DNA from: Lederbergia wuyishanensis
Lineage (GTDB): Bacteria > Bacillota > Bacilli > Bacillales > Bacillaceae_C
DNA length: 64,000 nt
Direction: 5' to 3'
Assembly (NCBI RefSeq): GCF_022900255.1
Contig: NZ_JALIRM010000013.1
Span: 62,001-126,000 of the forward strand
In this document: piece by piece, positions 36,241 to 45,518 of the stretch
Numbering within the stretch: position 1 is the stretch's first letter
Layout: every line of letters begins with the position of its first letter
Notes under the pieces: generated by a model
Databases searched by the model: none
What the model saw: the letters and a program-made list of their open reading frames with translations, nothing else
What the model was told of the DNA's origin: nothing
Position numbers and translations under genes: made by a program

Positions 36241-37542
36241 ATGAATGTTATACACGCCTTTTTCTCAATTTTAAAATGGGCAATTGAAATAAATACCGGA
36301 CTCCTTCTTGGATTCTCATTAGTAGAAGCAGATCTTAAGAGTATTGTAAAAAAGCTGATGCCAGTCAGTCTCATAGCTGGACTTCTCTATTATGTATTTC
36401 ATTCATATCCAAGCCTGCTTCCCGTACTATATTTCACATTAATTCCGATATTATTTTTAATCCTTAAATTACCGCTTAAACAAATTATCATTGGCGTACT
36501 ATTAGCACTCACATTCGATCTAAGTATCATAAAAATATTAGAATACAATCTACTAGATATACTATTAATGAGCAGTAATATAGAAAAGGATACAGGGATC
36601 AAACTATCACTAGATCTATTTATCACTCTTAACAATGTTTTAATTGGTTATATTATTTTTCATAAAACCCCTTCCTTATTTCCTAAGGTTTGGTTTGAAA
36701 AAAATGTTCTCGGTATAGGAAACCAAAACTTAAATATTTTCTTTGTTATTGTTTTACTGTTCCTCGTTGATTTAGGACTCTATTATTCACATACAGAGCT
36801 TCCTTTTTTTAGATTAAGTTTTCGTATTTTTTTAACTTTTTGGATCACAATCATTTGTATTTTTATCGTATTTTTTTTAAGAACATCTATTGTATACAAA
36901 CTAGAGCGGTCACAATTCTTTCTCGACCGTCAGCATCAAGAGGACTTGCTTTCTTATTACAGCATTATTCGCTCCCAACGCCATGATTTCAATATTCATA
37001 TTAATACGATCTATTCTTTGCTCAATCGTCAAGATTATGAATCTAGCAAAGAATATATTAAATACATGGTAGCTGATACAAAATATATCAATGATTTACT
37101 TCCTCTTCATCATCCGGCCATTGGGGCAATGCTTAATACATTTAAAGAGCTTGCTGCTCAAAAGGGGATTCAAATTAAATATTTTATTTATGATAATTTA
37201 AGAACAATGCCTTGTTCGGTTTACGAAATGAATAAAATACTAGGAAACCTCATTCAAAATGCAATCGAAGAAGTAGAATACGAGCCTAAAGAGGCACAAA
37301 TGATTGAAGTACAGATTGCAAAAGAAAGAGACAATATTGTAATTACAGTTACCAATGCAACTGACATGGATGATCAAGATTTGGAGAAAATCTTTAATAG
37401 TGGACATACAACCAAAAAAGCCCACGAAGGAATTGGACTGCCAACTGTACAAAATATCGCATCCAAATATAAAGGTATAGCTTATCCAATTCTTAATGAT
37501 GGAAAGATCAGCTTTATTGTTCGTATACCAACTTCCTTATAG
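36241..37542 (+). CDS. Sensor histidine kinase of the AgrC/GHKB type
   Basis: A 433-residue kinase. The first 220 residues contain about six or seven membrane helices and no large extracellular domain. Then come the phosphoacceptor His248 in RSQRHDFNIHINTIYSLL and a GHKL ATPase with NLIQNAIEEV and GIGLPTVQNIASKYKG. This layout belongs to peptide- or ligand-sensing kinases paired with LytTR regulators (AgrC, NatK). The response-regulator gene follows at once. A role like NatK/NatR control of an ABC exporter is possible, but the ABC genes beyond belong to the sigY operon. Confidence 0.87.
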   Translation: MNVIHAFFSILKWAIEINTGLLLGFSLVEADLKSIVKKLMPVSLIAGLLYYVFHSYPSLLPVLYFTLIPILFLILKLPLKQIIIGVLLALTFDLSIIKILEYNLLDILLMSSNIEKDTGIKLSLDLFITLNNVLIGYIIFHKTPSLFPKVWFEKNVLGIGNQNLNIFFVIVLLFLVDLGLYYSHTELPFFRLSFRIFLTFWITIICIFIVFFLRTSIVYKLERSQFFLDRQHQEDLLSYYSIIRSQRHDFNIHINTIYSLLNRQDYESSKEYIKYMVADTKYINDLLPLHHPAIGAMLNTFKELAAQKGIQIKYFIYDNLRTMPCSVYEMNKILGNLIQNAIEEVEYEPKEAQMIEVQIAKERDNIVITVTNATDMDDQDLEKIFNSGHTTKKAHEGIGLPTVQNIASKYKGIAYPILNDGKISFIVRIPTSL

Positions 37543-37563
37543 ACTGGCACGGAGGTGAAGGCT

Positions 37564-38301
37564 TTGGAAATCAATGTGTTACTCGTAGATGACGATCAAA
37601 CGTGCATTGAATCATTGAAAACATGTTTGAGATCTTTTTCCTTTATTAATATAATCGGTGAAGTAAACAATGCTTTTGACGCAATTCGTTTTCTGCAGAA
37701 AAATGAAGTGGACCTCGTATTTTTGGATATCGAAATGGACGGAACGAATGGGTTGGAGTTAGCAACTCATTTAAAATCAACACACCCAGACATTTTAGTC
37801 ATCTTTGTCACGGGGCATCCAGGCTTTGCCCTTAAAAGTTTTGAGGTGCACCCTGTTGATTACTTAACAAAACCAATTAATATGCTCCGCCTTGAGAAAG
37901 CATTAGAAAAGGTTAAAGAAATTAAAAATCCTCATACTCCTAAATTCGATCAAAAAATTGGAATTAAGGTCGCCGGAGGCATTCGAATTGTAAATGTGGA
38001 TGATATTTTATATTTAGAAAAAAGAGGAAGAAAGGTTTTTATTGAATGTGAAGAAGGAGATTCATTTGATTGCAGCGAGTCTATGCAAACATTAGAAATG
38101 ATTTTTTCCCAATATGGTTTTTTCCGTTCACACCAGTCATTCCTTATCGCCATTGACAAAATTAAAGCAATTTATCCAGATTCATTTACACGATCCTATT
38201 CCATCGAGATGAATCACAATGCAATGAAACTACCATTAAGCAGGAATAACTACCAGGAACTAAAAGATTTGCTATATGCAAAAGGAGTTCATATTTACTA
38301 A
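37564..38301 (+). CDS. LytTR-family response regulator
   Basis: About 245 residues. Receiver domain with acidic pocket VLLVDDDQ, phosphoacceptor Asp in LVFLDIEMDGTNG and Lys in YLTKPIN; then a LytTR DNA-binding domain (GIRIVNVDDILYLEKRGRKV; FFRSHQSFLIAIDKIKAIYP; LPLSRNNYQELK). The frame also opens at GTG 37555, but that codon lies inside the GGAGG site, so TTG 37564, 8 nt downstream, is the better start. It is partner to the preceding kinase. LytTR proteins bind direct repeats; I did not locate a target. Confidence 0.88.
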   Translation: MEINVLLVDDDQTCIESLKTCLRSFSFINIIGEVNNAFDAIRFLQKNEVDLVFLDIEMDGTNGLELATHLKSTHPDILVIFVTGHPGFALKSFEVHPVDYLTKPINMLRLEKALEKVKEIKNPHTPKFDQKIGIKVAGGIRIVNVDDILYLEKRGRKVFIECEEGDSFDCSESMQTLEMIFSQYGFFRSHQSFLIAIDKIKAIYPDSFTRSYSIEMNHNAMKLPLSRNNYQELKDLLYAKGVHIY

Positions 38302-38333
38302 AAGCAACCCCGCATTTTATCGCAGGGTTGCTT
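38302..38333. terminator. Bidirectional terminator between the two-component and sigY operons
   Basis: Arms AAGCAACCC (38302-38310) and GGGTTGCTT (38325-38333), with T-rich flank on the right and an A-rich left flank. The two operons converge here. Confidence 0.85.
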
Positions 38334-38335
38334 TC

Positions 38336-39112
38336 TTAATAGCTTTCATATTTTTTAAATAAAAATACAGTCAAAACAAAGATACATAGCATGAGTGCTA
38401 TACTAAAAAACATCATTGCTCCAAACGCATCACCCCATACTCCTGAAGCTAAAAAGGAGCTAGCATGATTTAATGCATTCGATGGACTCCAACCCATGAA
38501 TTTAGGGAAAAGCGATCCGCATAATGCGATGGTAGCTACAGTTAGAAGGCTAGCTCCTGCAACAGCGCCAACTTTTTTAAATAAGGTCCCGCCAAGTAGT
38601 GTGATTGTCAGTGTAAATAAAATCCATATACTATATACTCCTAAGCTTGCAGCGAAACGTTTTAACTCAACACCATCAAACAATAGATTCGTATAATAAT
38701 ATGACAGTCCATAGCCAATGATAAATGAAACTAGCAGAATAATGGCATTTGCGACCCATTTGCTGGCAATATATTGATAAGCTTCAACAGGGCGGGCCAT
38801 TACTAAGGATAATGCACCGCTATTTCTTTCATGAACAATACTCCCCATCACACTTAGAACAAAAATTGCGGTACCAATTGTTCCTAATTGTGATAAGGTT
38901 CCCGCCAACACTTCAGCTCCAGTTGGAACTGGAATTTGAATGACAGCTCCATCAGGCAGATTGCCCGCCATATCCAAGATTTGCGGCATATAATATGAAC
39001 TAATGGGCTGAGAAATGGCTAATACACTGAGTACTATCGGCAACCAAATTAACTTTTTGTCTCTCCAAGCCTCTAATAATTCCTTATTTAATAATGTCAG
39101 GAATGTACTCAT
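38336..39112 (-). CDS. yxlG: ABC-2 permease, YxlG-like
   Basis: A 258-residue membrane protein with six hydrophobic segments. The N-terminus FLTLLNKELLEAWRDKKLIW and IVHERNSGALSLVMARPVEA are typical of ABC-2 permeases of the NosY/YxlG kind. It overlaps the ATPase gene by 4 bp and is the last gene of the sigY operon. In B. subtilis the YxlFG transporter has no well-defined substrate. Confidence 0.88.
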   Translation of the reverse strand: MSTFLTLLNKELLEAWRDKKLIWLPIVLSVLAISQPISSYYMPQILDMAGNLPDGAVIQIPVPTGAEVLAGTLSQLGTIGTAIFVLSVMGSIVHERNSGALSLVMARPVEAYQYIASKWVANAIILLVSFIIGYGLSYYYTNLLFDGVELKRFAASLGVYSIWILFTLTITLLGGTLFKKVGAVAGASLLTVATIALCGSLFPKFMGWSPSNALNHASSFLASGVWGDAFGAMMFFSIALMLCIFVLTVFLFKKYESY

Positions 39113-39996
39113 TGGTTCACCACCTCCATATATGCATCTTCTAATGTATGATTCTTCATTTCAAAGCGGTTGATAGTCATGTTATTCGTTATGCAATCTT
39201 CTAGCAGTCGGTTTCTGCTTGCCTCATGTAATTTTAGTTCGGCTGACGTTTGAGAGGTTAAAATAAATTCTTTAATATACTGTTTTGATTTTAACCAATC
39301 TTCCAGCTTCTCTTCGGTAGATAAGATGAATGTCTCCTCTGTGTTCCTTTTTCGTAAATCATCCAGGGACCCAGCCCACTTCACTGTTCCTTCTTTAAGC
39401 ATCACAATATGATCACATACTTGTTCCGCGTCATGTAAAACATGAGTAGAAAACAATATAGCCATTTTCTTTTTCAGCTCCATCATCATTTGAAGGACAT
39501 CTCGTCGTCCCGATGGATCTAGAGCTGAAACTGGTTCATCCAAAATGAGAAGCTTCGGATCATGCAGCATCGCTTGAGCAAGCCCAAGCCTTTGTTTCAT
39601 CCCGCCTGAAAATCCTCCGATCCGTTTATTTTTGGCATCTTCCAATCCTACAAAATATAGCATTTCATTACTTTTCTTCTGCAACTCTTTTTTTGAAAGA
39701 TTTGAAAGTTTTCCGGCAAAATGTAAATACTCTGTTGCTGTCATCCAAGAGAAAAAAGCCGGATACTGTGGTAAAAAACCTATCTCATGACGATTAATCG
39801 TTGTGCCACCTTGGAAAACAATTTTTCCTGATGTAGGAGTTAACAATCCTGATAACATGCTTAAGGTTGTCGTTTTCCCTGATCCATTCGGACCCAGAAG
39901 AGCGACACATTGATTATGCTCAATGCTAAGTGTCAACTCCTTAACTGCTACATGATCTTTATACTTTTTTGATAATTTATCTATTGTTAATAGCAT
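39109..39996 (-). CDS. yxlF: ABC transporter ATPase, YxlF-like
   Basis: A 295-residue ATPase: Walker A GPNGSGKTT, signature FSGGMKQRLGLAQ, Walker B LLILDEPVSALD and H-loop FSTHVLHDAE, followed by a C-terminal extension typical of ABC-2 ATPases. The frame extends to 40101, but CGGAGAA lies before ATG 39996, giving the same length as the B. subtilis protein as I recall it. It pairs with the downstream permease. Confidence 0.9.
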   Translation of the reverse strand: MLLTIDKLSKKYKDHVAVKELTLSIEHNQCVALLGPNGSGKTTTLSMLSGLLTPTSGKIVFQGGTTINRHEIGFLPQYPAFFSWMTATEYLHFAGKLSNLSKKELQKKSNEMLYFVGLEDAKNKRIGGFSGGMKQRLGLAQAMLHDPKLLILDEPVSALDPSGRRDVLQMMMELKKKMAILFSTHVLHDAEQVCDHIVMLKEGTVKWAGSLDDLRKRNTEETFILSTEEKLEDWLKSKQYIKEFILTSQTSAELKLHEASRNRLLEDCITNNMTINRFEMKNHTLEDAYMEVVNQ

Positions 39997-40009
39997 TTTG
40001 ATTCTCCGA

Positions 40010-40198
40010 TCAATATTTTTTCTTTCCGATAATGAAATAAAGAACCGATCCCAAAAGGTTTCCAGCGACAATGATAATAATCCATAACCATTTTGGACCA
40101 TTTATCTTCTCTTCCTTAATACAACTCGTAAGTGCAAAGGCCATCAAAATCAACTGCAAAATAATTAACGGTGCGATGACTTCCCATGAAATTGGCAT
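40010..40198 (-). CDS. yxlE: Small membrane protein YxlE
   Basis: A 62-residue protein with two membrane helices (LIILQLILMAFALTSC and WLWIIIIVAGNLLGSVLYFI), the PLDc-N-like fold of B. subtilis YxlE. The YxlC, YxlD and YxlE proteins modulate SigY activity in B. subtilis. It follows yxlD by one base. Confidence 0.85.
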   Translation of the reverse strand: MPISWEVIAPLIILQLILMAFALTSCIKEEKINGPKWLWIIIIVAGNLLGSVLYFIIGKKKY

Positions 40199-40199
40199 A

Positions 40200-40409
40200 C
40201 TATTCTTCCTCCATTTTTAATTTTTTTCGATAGGGTCGAATGACGATGAAATAATAAAAAATTGTTGGACCAGGAAATTGAATTAATCCCCATATCCCCC
40301 AAAGCCATGCAAATGCCCCTTTTTTCTTAGCATCAATAAACAGCAAAGTACTTTGCGCTAACAGGATTGGGACTGCGAGCAATATGGCAATCCATTGTTC
40401 AGAATCCAT
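40200..40409 (-). CDS. yxlD: Small membrane protein YxlD
   Basis: A 69-residue protein with two membrane helices (WIAILLAVPILLAQSTLLFI; FAWLWGIWGLIQFPGPTIFY) and a basic C-terminus. The frame opens at 40424 but GAGGTGGAG lies just before ATG 40409, which overlaps the yxlC end. In B. subtilis YxlD is needed with YxlC to hold SigY inactive. Confidence 0.85.
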   Translation of the reverse strand: MDSEQWIAILLAVPILLAQSTLLFIDAKKKGAFAWLWGIWGLIQFPGPTIFYYFIVIRPYRKKLKMEEE

Positions 40410-40731
40410 CGCTCTCCACCTCATCCCCTTTATTTTTACGTTTGCTTTCGGCGATTAAAATAATCGGGATAAAAACAAACGCTAATCCTTGAACCCACAG
40501 AAAAACTGGCGGGATTTTAAAGATAAACACGATATAGGAGGTTAATATTGCAAAAGCCGCGATGAAAAATAAAAACAACTCTCGTTTAAATGCCTTTTTA
40601 CGTCTTTCTTTAAAATCATTTAAAGTATTCAAAAGCCGAAATTGCTCAGGAATTGCTGGTTCATATACGTCTTCCAGCTTCTCCATATCTTTCTTAAAAC
40701 GGTTTAGCCATTCTTCTTCTCTATGTTTCAT
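40399..40731 (-). CDS. yxlC: Anti-sigma-Y factor YxlC
   Basis: A 110-residue protein: a charged cytoplasmic N-terminal part (EEEWLNRFKKDMEKLEDVYE), two membrane helices near residues 50-95 and a short basic tail. It fits YxlC, the anti-sigma factor of the B. subtilis sigY operon. ATG 40731 overlaps the sigY stop (TGATG), so the ratio of sigma to anti-sigma is fixed by coupling. AAAGGAG precedes it. Confidence 0.85.
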   Translation of the reverse strand: MKHREEEWLNRFKKDMEKLEDVYEPAIPEQFRLLNTLNDFKERRKKAFKRELFLFFIAAFAILTSYIVFIFKIPPVFLWVQGLAFVFIPIILIAESKRKNKGDEVESDGF

Positions 40732-41261
40732 CACGACCACTCCTTTCGGATTCGTTTTATTCCATTATGCACCCGTGTCTTAACCGTTCCTTCTTTAATG
40801 TTAAGCATTGAAGCAATTTCAGGATATGTAAATCCATAATAGTGACGTAACAAAATAGGAGCTCTCATATCCGGATCCAGTTCAGCAAACTGACTCATAT
40901 ATTCAGTCCATTCATGCCCGCCCGATGTTATATTCCACTTCAATTTGCGAGTAGCATCGTCTCTTGCCTTTTCAAAACGTTTTCGTTCACGCTTTTCTTT
41001 TCGTTGATGATCGATATAAATTCTTGAAGCGATAGAAATAAGCCACGTTGAGAATTTAGAATCACCTTTAAAACTCGGAAGATGGACATACGCCTTTAGC
41101 ATCGTTTCTTGGGTTAAATCTTCCGTTAGAACAGGATCAAGACTAAGCTTTATTAAATATTTATACAAAAACATATAGTGGTTTTGGAAAAGTGACGTAA
41201 AGGCCTCATCATTTCCCTTTTTCGCAGATGCTATTAACCTTCTCTCCTCTACCTGCTCCAA
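40731..41261 (-). CDS. sigY: ECF sigma factor SigY
   Basis: About 176 residues. Region 2 ([39 protein letters not shown]) and region 4 ([40 protein letters not shown]) are clear. The frame opens at ATG 41318, but that ATG lies inside the predicted SigY promoter, upstream of the likely transcription start. I therefore take TTG 41261 behind GAGAGGGGG; the resulting length is close to B. subtilis SigY. The complete sigY-yxlCDEFG order supports the name. Confidence 0.88.
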   Translation of the reverse strand: MEQVEERRLIASAKKGNDEAFTSLFQNHYMFLYKYLIKLSLDPVLTEDLTQETMLKAYVHLPSFKGDSKFSTWLISIASRIYIDHQRKEKRERKRFEKARDDATRKLKWNITSGGHEWTEYMSQFAELDPDMRAPILLRHYYGFTYPEIASMLNIKEGTVKTRVHNGIKRIRKEWS

Positions 41262-41299
41262 CGAAAGTCCAACCCCCTCTCTGTTTGTTCTAATGATAT

Positions 41300-41325
41300 G
41301 ACGCTCGATATATGGCAATCGTTCA
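41300..41325 (-). promoter_or_regulatory. Predicted autoregulatory ECF (SigY) promoter
   Basis: On the minus strand TGAAC (41325-41321) and CGTC (41303-41300) are separated by 17 bp, the -35/-10 pattern of ECF promoters and close to that reported for SigY. Transcription would begin near 41293, about 30 nt before TTG 41261. Confidence 0.7.
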
Positions 41326-41381
41326 TATAAAAAAATTTTTTTAAAAAAAATTTATTAATAACCATATTTTAAACTAAAAAA

Positions 41382-41405
41382 AGCTCCTTGCCATCGCAAG
41401 GAGCT
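41382..41405 (-). terminator. Terminator of the SDR-MarR transcript
   Basis: Perfect arms AGCTCCTTGC (41382-41391) and GCAAGGAGCT (41396-41405), 4-nt loop; on the minus strand a run of seven T follows. It also shields the sigY promoter from readthrough. Confidence 0.9.
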
Positions 41406-41508
41406 AATGTTGATGCATTTATATTATTGAATTTCTCTACATAACTATTGTTTACAATGCTTCACTTAAGCATGTTATTCGTTCTTTAGTTTTTTCACTC
41501 TAGATAGA

Positions 41509-41949
41509 CTAGCTTTTAAAGTTTCTTAATAATTTTTCTTGGATGGCAAGGTATTGTTGAAGTTCCTCTTCACTTAAAGCCTGAAACAATTTAACTCTAA
41601 GTTCTTCACCTTTTTGTTGAGCGTCGTTTAAAACGGTAATCCCTTTTTCCGTAATGGATAACATAACATTTCTCCTGTCACCCTCATTATATTCTCGTAC
41701 CGCAAACCCTAGTTTCACTAGCTTGCCAGAAATATTGGTCATAGCTCCGGGAGTGTAGCCCAGTTTTTCGGCTAGAACTGTTTGTTTTTGCGGACCATTT
41801 TGCTTTAATTCAGCTAAAACCAGAATGGGAGAAATCCCTATATTATGTTTAAATGATTTTGTCCATTGAATAATAGTTTCGTTCGTAACCATTTCTACTG
41901 CACGAATCAACTTAAAAATATCTGTTTTTTCCAAAGTAATATCCCTCAT
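41509..41949 (-). CDS. MarR-family regulator
   Basis: A 146-residue winged-helix regulator: ISPILVLAELKQNGPQKQTV, recognition helix region YTPGAMTNISGKLVKLGFAV and wing EYNEGDRRNVMLSITEKG. It starts 5 bp after the SDR stop with no clear ribosome site of its own, so it relies on translational coupling. It probably regulates its own operon. Confidence 0.85.
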   Translation of the reverse strand: MRDITLEKTDIFKLIRAVEMVTNETIIQWTKSFKHNIGISPILVLAELKQNGPQKQTVLAEKLGYTPGAMTNISGKLVKLGFAVREYNEGDRRNVMLSITEKGITVLNDAQQKGEELRVKLFQALSEEELQQYLAIQEKLLRNFKS

Positions 41950-41954
41950 TTGAG

Positions 41955-42710
41955 TTATCTTAGTTTAATAGCACCACCATCAACCATTATAGTCTGTCCT
42001 GTAATATAATTGGAATCTTCACTTGCTAAAAATACAGCCACTCTTCCGATATCACTCTCTAATTCCCCTAGTCTTCCAAGTGGAATTCTTGATAGCATCG
42101 CTTCATAGTGATCAGGGTGTTCTTGTGCCCAATTTTGAATTCCGGGTGAATTGGCAATTGGTGAAATCAAATTAACGTTAATTCCAAAACGGCCAAATTC
42201 ATTAGCTGCAACCCTAGATATTGCACGTATTGCTTCTTTTGCCGCTGCATACGAAGCTTGGTTCGCATCTCCATTAATTCCCGCCCCAGATGCAAAGTTA
42301 ATGATTTTTCCTTTTGTTTCTTTTAAATGAGGTAAAGCCGCCTGCATTAAATAAAATGTTGGATAAAAACCTGTATTAAAAGATAAATCCATATCTGCCT
42401 GTGTTGTTTCTTCAAATGGTTTATTTTTTGACGCATGTGCGTTATTCACTAAAATATCCAATTTGCCAAATTTCTCAATAACCTTTTCAATGATTGAGCT
42501 AAGCCTGTCTCTGTCACTAAGATCCGCTTGAATGAAGATGGATTCGGGTTGGTACTCCTGTAATTCTCGAATTGTCTCCTTCCCCACTTCTTCATTTAAA
42601 TCAACAATGGCAACAATTGCCCCCTCTTTAACGAATGCTTTTGCCATTCCTTTTCCAATACCGGAAGCTCCACCTGTAATGATTGCTATTTTATTTTGTA
42701 GTTTATTCAT
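41955..42710 (-). CDS. Short-chain dehydrogenase/reductase
   Basis: A 251-residue classical SDR: cofactor loop ITGGASGIGKGMA, LDILVNNAHAS (NNAG variant), catalytic Ser in INFASGAG, Tyr and Lys in YAAAKEAIRA, and a C-terminal TGQTIMVDGGA. The Asp in IVDLNEE after strand 2 favours NAD over NADP. AAGGAGATG precedes the start. Co-transcribed with the MarR gene. Substrate unknown. Confidence 0.9.
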   Translation of the reverse strand: MNKLQNKIAIITGGASGIGKGMAKAFVKEGAIVAIVDLNEEVGKETIRELQEYQPESIFIQADLSDRDRLSSIIEKVIEKFGKLDILVNNAHASKNKPFEETTQADMDLSFNTGFYPTFYLMQAALPHLKETKGKIINFASGAGINGDANQASYAAAKEAIRAISRVAANEFGRFGINVNLISPIANSPGIQNWAQEHPDHYEAMLSRIPLGRLGELESDIGRVAVFLASEDSNYITGQTIMVDGGAIKLR

Positions 42711-42887
42711 TATATCATCTCCTTGAATTTATTTTAGCACTAAAATATTTAACATTAAAATAAAATCTATTACCAATTTTGAACATAACGATTAAAATAC
42801 TATCTTTTCATAGGCAGTGCTAGTGTAAAATAAAGAAAGAAAGCCTTCGTATCACTTTTCAAACTATTTATTAGAGAGGGATTTTTT

Positions 42888-44117
42888 ATGACAAAGTTGC
42901 TCATTCAACAAGCTAGATTAGAAACAGGCTTTGAGTACATAAATGATCGAGTCCACGCAACGAAGACTGATCTATACGATGTTCTCATTGAAGAAGGAAA
43001 AATTATTGAAGTTGAAAAAAATTTGCAGACTGAGGCTGACAAAGTAATCAACGCTGAAAGTAAATTACTTATGCCCTCTTTTAGAGAAATGCATATACAC
43101 GTAGATAAAACTTATTTTAGTGGTCCTTGGAAAGCCTGCATTCCGATTACAAAAGGAATATTAACTCGGATTGAAGAAGAGGAAACTTTACTTCCTCAGC
43201 AACTTCCCGTAGCTAAACAACGTGCAGAAAAAATGATTGAATGGCTTATATCTAAGGGACATACACATATTCGCTCCCATTGTAATGTTGACCCCAAGAT
43301 TGGCACGAAACATATTGAAATTACACAGGAAGCATTTAGTAAATTTGATAAACAAGTTACATACGATATCGTTGCCTTTCCACAACATGGGCTGCTTCGT
43401 TCAAAAGTCGAGCCATTAATGAGGGAAGCAATGAGAATGGGAGCAACTCTTGTTGGCGGAGTAGATCCTGCAACGATAGATCGTAATATTGACAAATCAT
43501 TAAATACAATGATGGATATTGCGGTAGAATCGAATTCAGGCTTAGATATCCACATTCATGACCCGAACTCCTTAGGAGCATTTCAATTTTATAAATTAGC
43601 TGACCTTACTAAAAAGGCAAACAAAGTCGGGAAAGTCACGATTAGCCACGCCATGGCCCTTAGTGATCTACATGGTAAGGAATTGGATGATATGATCACA
43701 AGTTTAGTTGAAGCTAGAATTGATGTAACCACAACTGTACCAATAAATCGACCAACGATTCCGATTCCATACCTTTACGAAAATGGAGTGCCCGTTTCTC
43801 TAGGACATGATAGCTTGACTGATCACTGGTCTCCATTTGGAACTGGTAACACTATCGAAAAGCTTTGTGTATTATCTGAACGCTTTCGATTCATAGACGA
43901 ATATTCTCTTAACCGTTCATGGAAATATGCCACTGGCGGTATTACACCTTTGAACGACATGGGTGAACAAGTATGGCCAAAAAAAGGCGATTCTGCGAAT
44001 ATGATACTCATTGACGCTGATTGTTCTGCTCAAGCTGTAGCACGACGCCTACCTATCACCCACGTATTATTCGAAGGAAATGTCGTCTACTCAAAACAAG
44101 AGAGGAGGGTAAAATGA
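42888..44117 (+). CDS. Amidohydrolase-superfamily deaminase/hydrolase, first of a tandem pair
   Basis: A 409-residue metal-dependent hydrolase of the cytosine deaminase/AtzC branch. Metal ligands: HxH in EMHIHVDKTYF, His in DIHIHDPNSLG and HAMA, and Asp in SLGHDSLTDHWSP. About 45% of visible residues match the next gene by eye. The next gene starts inside its stop codon (ATGA). The family acts on N-heterocycles such as cytosine, isoguanine or triazines. The nearby purine genes make a nucleobase-like substrate plausible, though not proven. Confidence 0.85.
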   Translation: MTKLLIQQARLETGFEYINDRVHATKTDLYDVLIEEGKIIEVEKNLQTEADKVINAESKLLMPSFREMHIHVDKTYFSGPWKACIPITKGILTRIEEEETLLPQQLPVAKQRAEKMIEWLISKGHTHIRSHCNVDPKIGTKHIEITQEAFSKFDKQVTYDIVAFPQHGLLRSKVEPLMREAMRMGATLVGGVDPATIDRNIDKSLNTMMDIAVESNSGLDIHIHDPNSLGAFQFYKLADLTKKANKVGKVTISHAMALSDLHGKELDDMITSLVEARIDVTTTVPINRPTIPIPYLYENGVPVSLGHDSLTDHWSPFGTGNTIEKLCVLSERFRFIDEYSLNRSWKYATGGITPLNDMGEQVWPKKGDSANMILIDADCSAQAVARRLPITHVLFEGNVVYSKQERRVK

Positions 44118-45349
44118 CAATGAAACAAACAAAATGGCTTACAAATGTAAAATTAGAAGTTGGAGAACGTTTTTTAAGCAACGGTGCTGTAGAAACGGAG
44201 ACTGCTATCTTTCATTTAAAAATAATTAATGGGAAAATTGTGGAACAATTATCTGAAAACGAAACAATCCCAGCGGATGAAGAACAACTAGATATGAAAA
44301 AGATGCTTGCAATTCCTACATTTAAAGAAATGCATAACCATTTAGATAAAACGTATATGACACTTGATTGGAAAGCATGTATTCCCGTATCAAGCCTCAA
44401 GGAACGTCTATATTTAGAAGCTAAGGAATTAATGGAATTAGCAGGAACCGCCAAACAGCGAGCAACGAAAATGATTGAAACGTTACTAGGTTATGGTTCG
44501 ACACATATTCGTACGCATGTGAACATCGATCCTTATATTGGAATGAAAAATTTAGAAGGTGTCATGGCGGCGCTAGAATCATTTAATGGAAATGTTACAT
44601 ATGACATTGTTGCCTTCCCACAGCATGGTCTACTACGTGAAAACGTCCCTGCTCTGATGCGAGAAGCTTTAAGAAATGGAGCGACAATGGTTGGAGGGTT
44701 GGATCCTGCTGGAATTGACAATGCAATAGAAAAATCACTTTATGAAATAATGGATATTGCTACAGAGTTCGACGCCGATGTAGATATTCATTTACACGAC
44801 GGAGGTTTTGTTGGCTATTATACCGCGGATAAGTGGATTGATATTGTGGAAGAAGCAAAATACAAGGGTCGCACCGCACTGAGCCATTCTTTTTGTCTTG
44901 GCGATGTACCGATTTTACAGCAGGAACATATTTGCACTCGTCTAGCAGAACAAGATGTAGCAATCATGTCAACCGTCCCCATTGGCCTTGGACGTACCTT
45001 GCCTCCAATTGAACTGTTAGATCGTCACGGAGTCCGAGTTTATTTCGGTTGTGACGGATTTTATGATTCATGGAGTCCCTACGGTACAGGTGATGTGTTA
45101 GAGAAAGTGACACGCTTTAGTGAATTATATAGACGAATTGATGAACGCTCTCTACGTTTAGGATTGAAATGGGCAACTGGAGGAGTAACACCTTTAGACT
45201 CTTTTGGAAATAAAGTGTGGCCAAAAGTTCAAGATTATGCAGATTTTGTATTTGTTGACGCGGTTTCAACAGCAGAAGTCGTAGCACGAAAGCCAGCTAA
45301 TCGAAAAGTTATGGTTAAAGGTGAGTTTGTTTCAATACCGGAAATTTAA
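44114..45349 (+). CDS. Amidohydrolase-superfamily deaminase/hydrolase, second of a tandem pair
   Basis: A 411-residue paralogue of the preceding enzyme with conserved metal sites EMHNHLDKTYM, VDIHLHDGGF, HSF and YFGCDGFYDSWSP. The frame opens at 44021, but AGGAGGG directly precedes ATG 44114. Conservation of both active sites argues for two different substrates or a heteromeric enzyme and against decay of one copy. Confidence 0.85.
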   Translation: MTMKQTKWLTNVKLEVGERFLSNGAVETETAIFHLKIINGKIVEQLSENETIPADEEQLDMKKMLAIPTFKEMHNHLDKTYMTLDWKACIPVSSLKERLYLEAKELMELAGTAKQRATKMIETLLGYGSTHIRTHVNIDPYIGMKNLEGVMAALESFNGNVTYDIVAFPQHGLLRENVPALMREALRNGATMVGGLDPAGIDNAIEKSLYEIMDIATEFDADVDIHLHDGGFVGYYTADKWIDIVEEAKYKGRTALSHSFCLGDVPILQQEHICTRLAEQDVAIMSTVPIGLGRTLPPIELLDRHGVRVYFGCDGFYDSWSPYGTGDVLEKVTRFSELYRRIDERSLRLGLKWATGGVTPLDSFGNKVWPKVQDYADFVFVDAVSTAEVVARKPANRKVMVKGEFVSIPEI

Positions 45350-45470
45350 ATAAAAACTTCTACATTCTCTCAAGTTAATCTGAGGTAAAAAATGAAAACT
45401 CCGGTAATGATTAATTTAGGTCTTTCTAACACTATCATAAAAGCACCAATACGACGTTCTTTATATTAAA

Positions 45471-45502
45471 AATTCAGCAGAGGAATACTCCCCTGCTGAA
45501 TT
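45471..45502. terminator. Bidirectional terminator between the amidohydrolase pair and adeC
   Basis: AATTCAGCAG (45471-45480) pairs with CTGCTGAATT (45493-45502), with A/T-rich flanks on both sides. Confidence 0.82.
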
Positions 45503-45518
45503 TATTTATATCTATCCA

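Noticed and set aside
36016-36255. 79-codon minus-strand frame in the gap before the two-component genes
   Set aside because: No ribosome site, no recognisable protein character, and it overlaps the promoter and start of the kinase gene.
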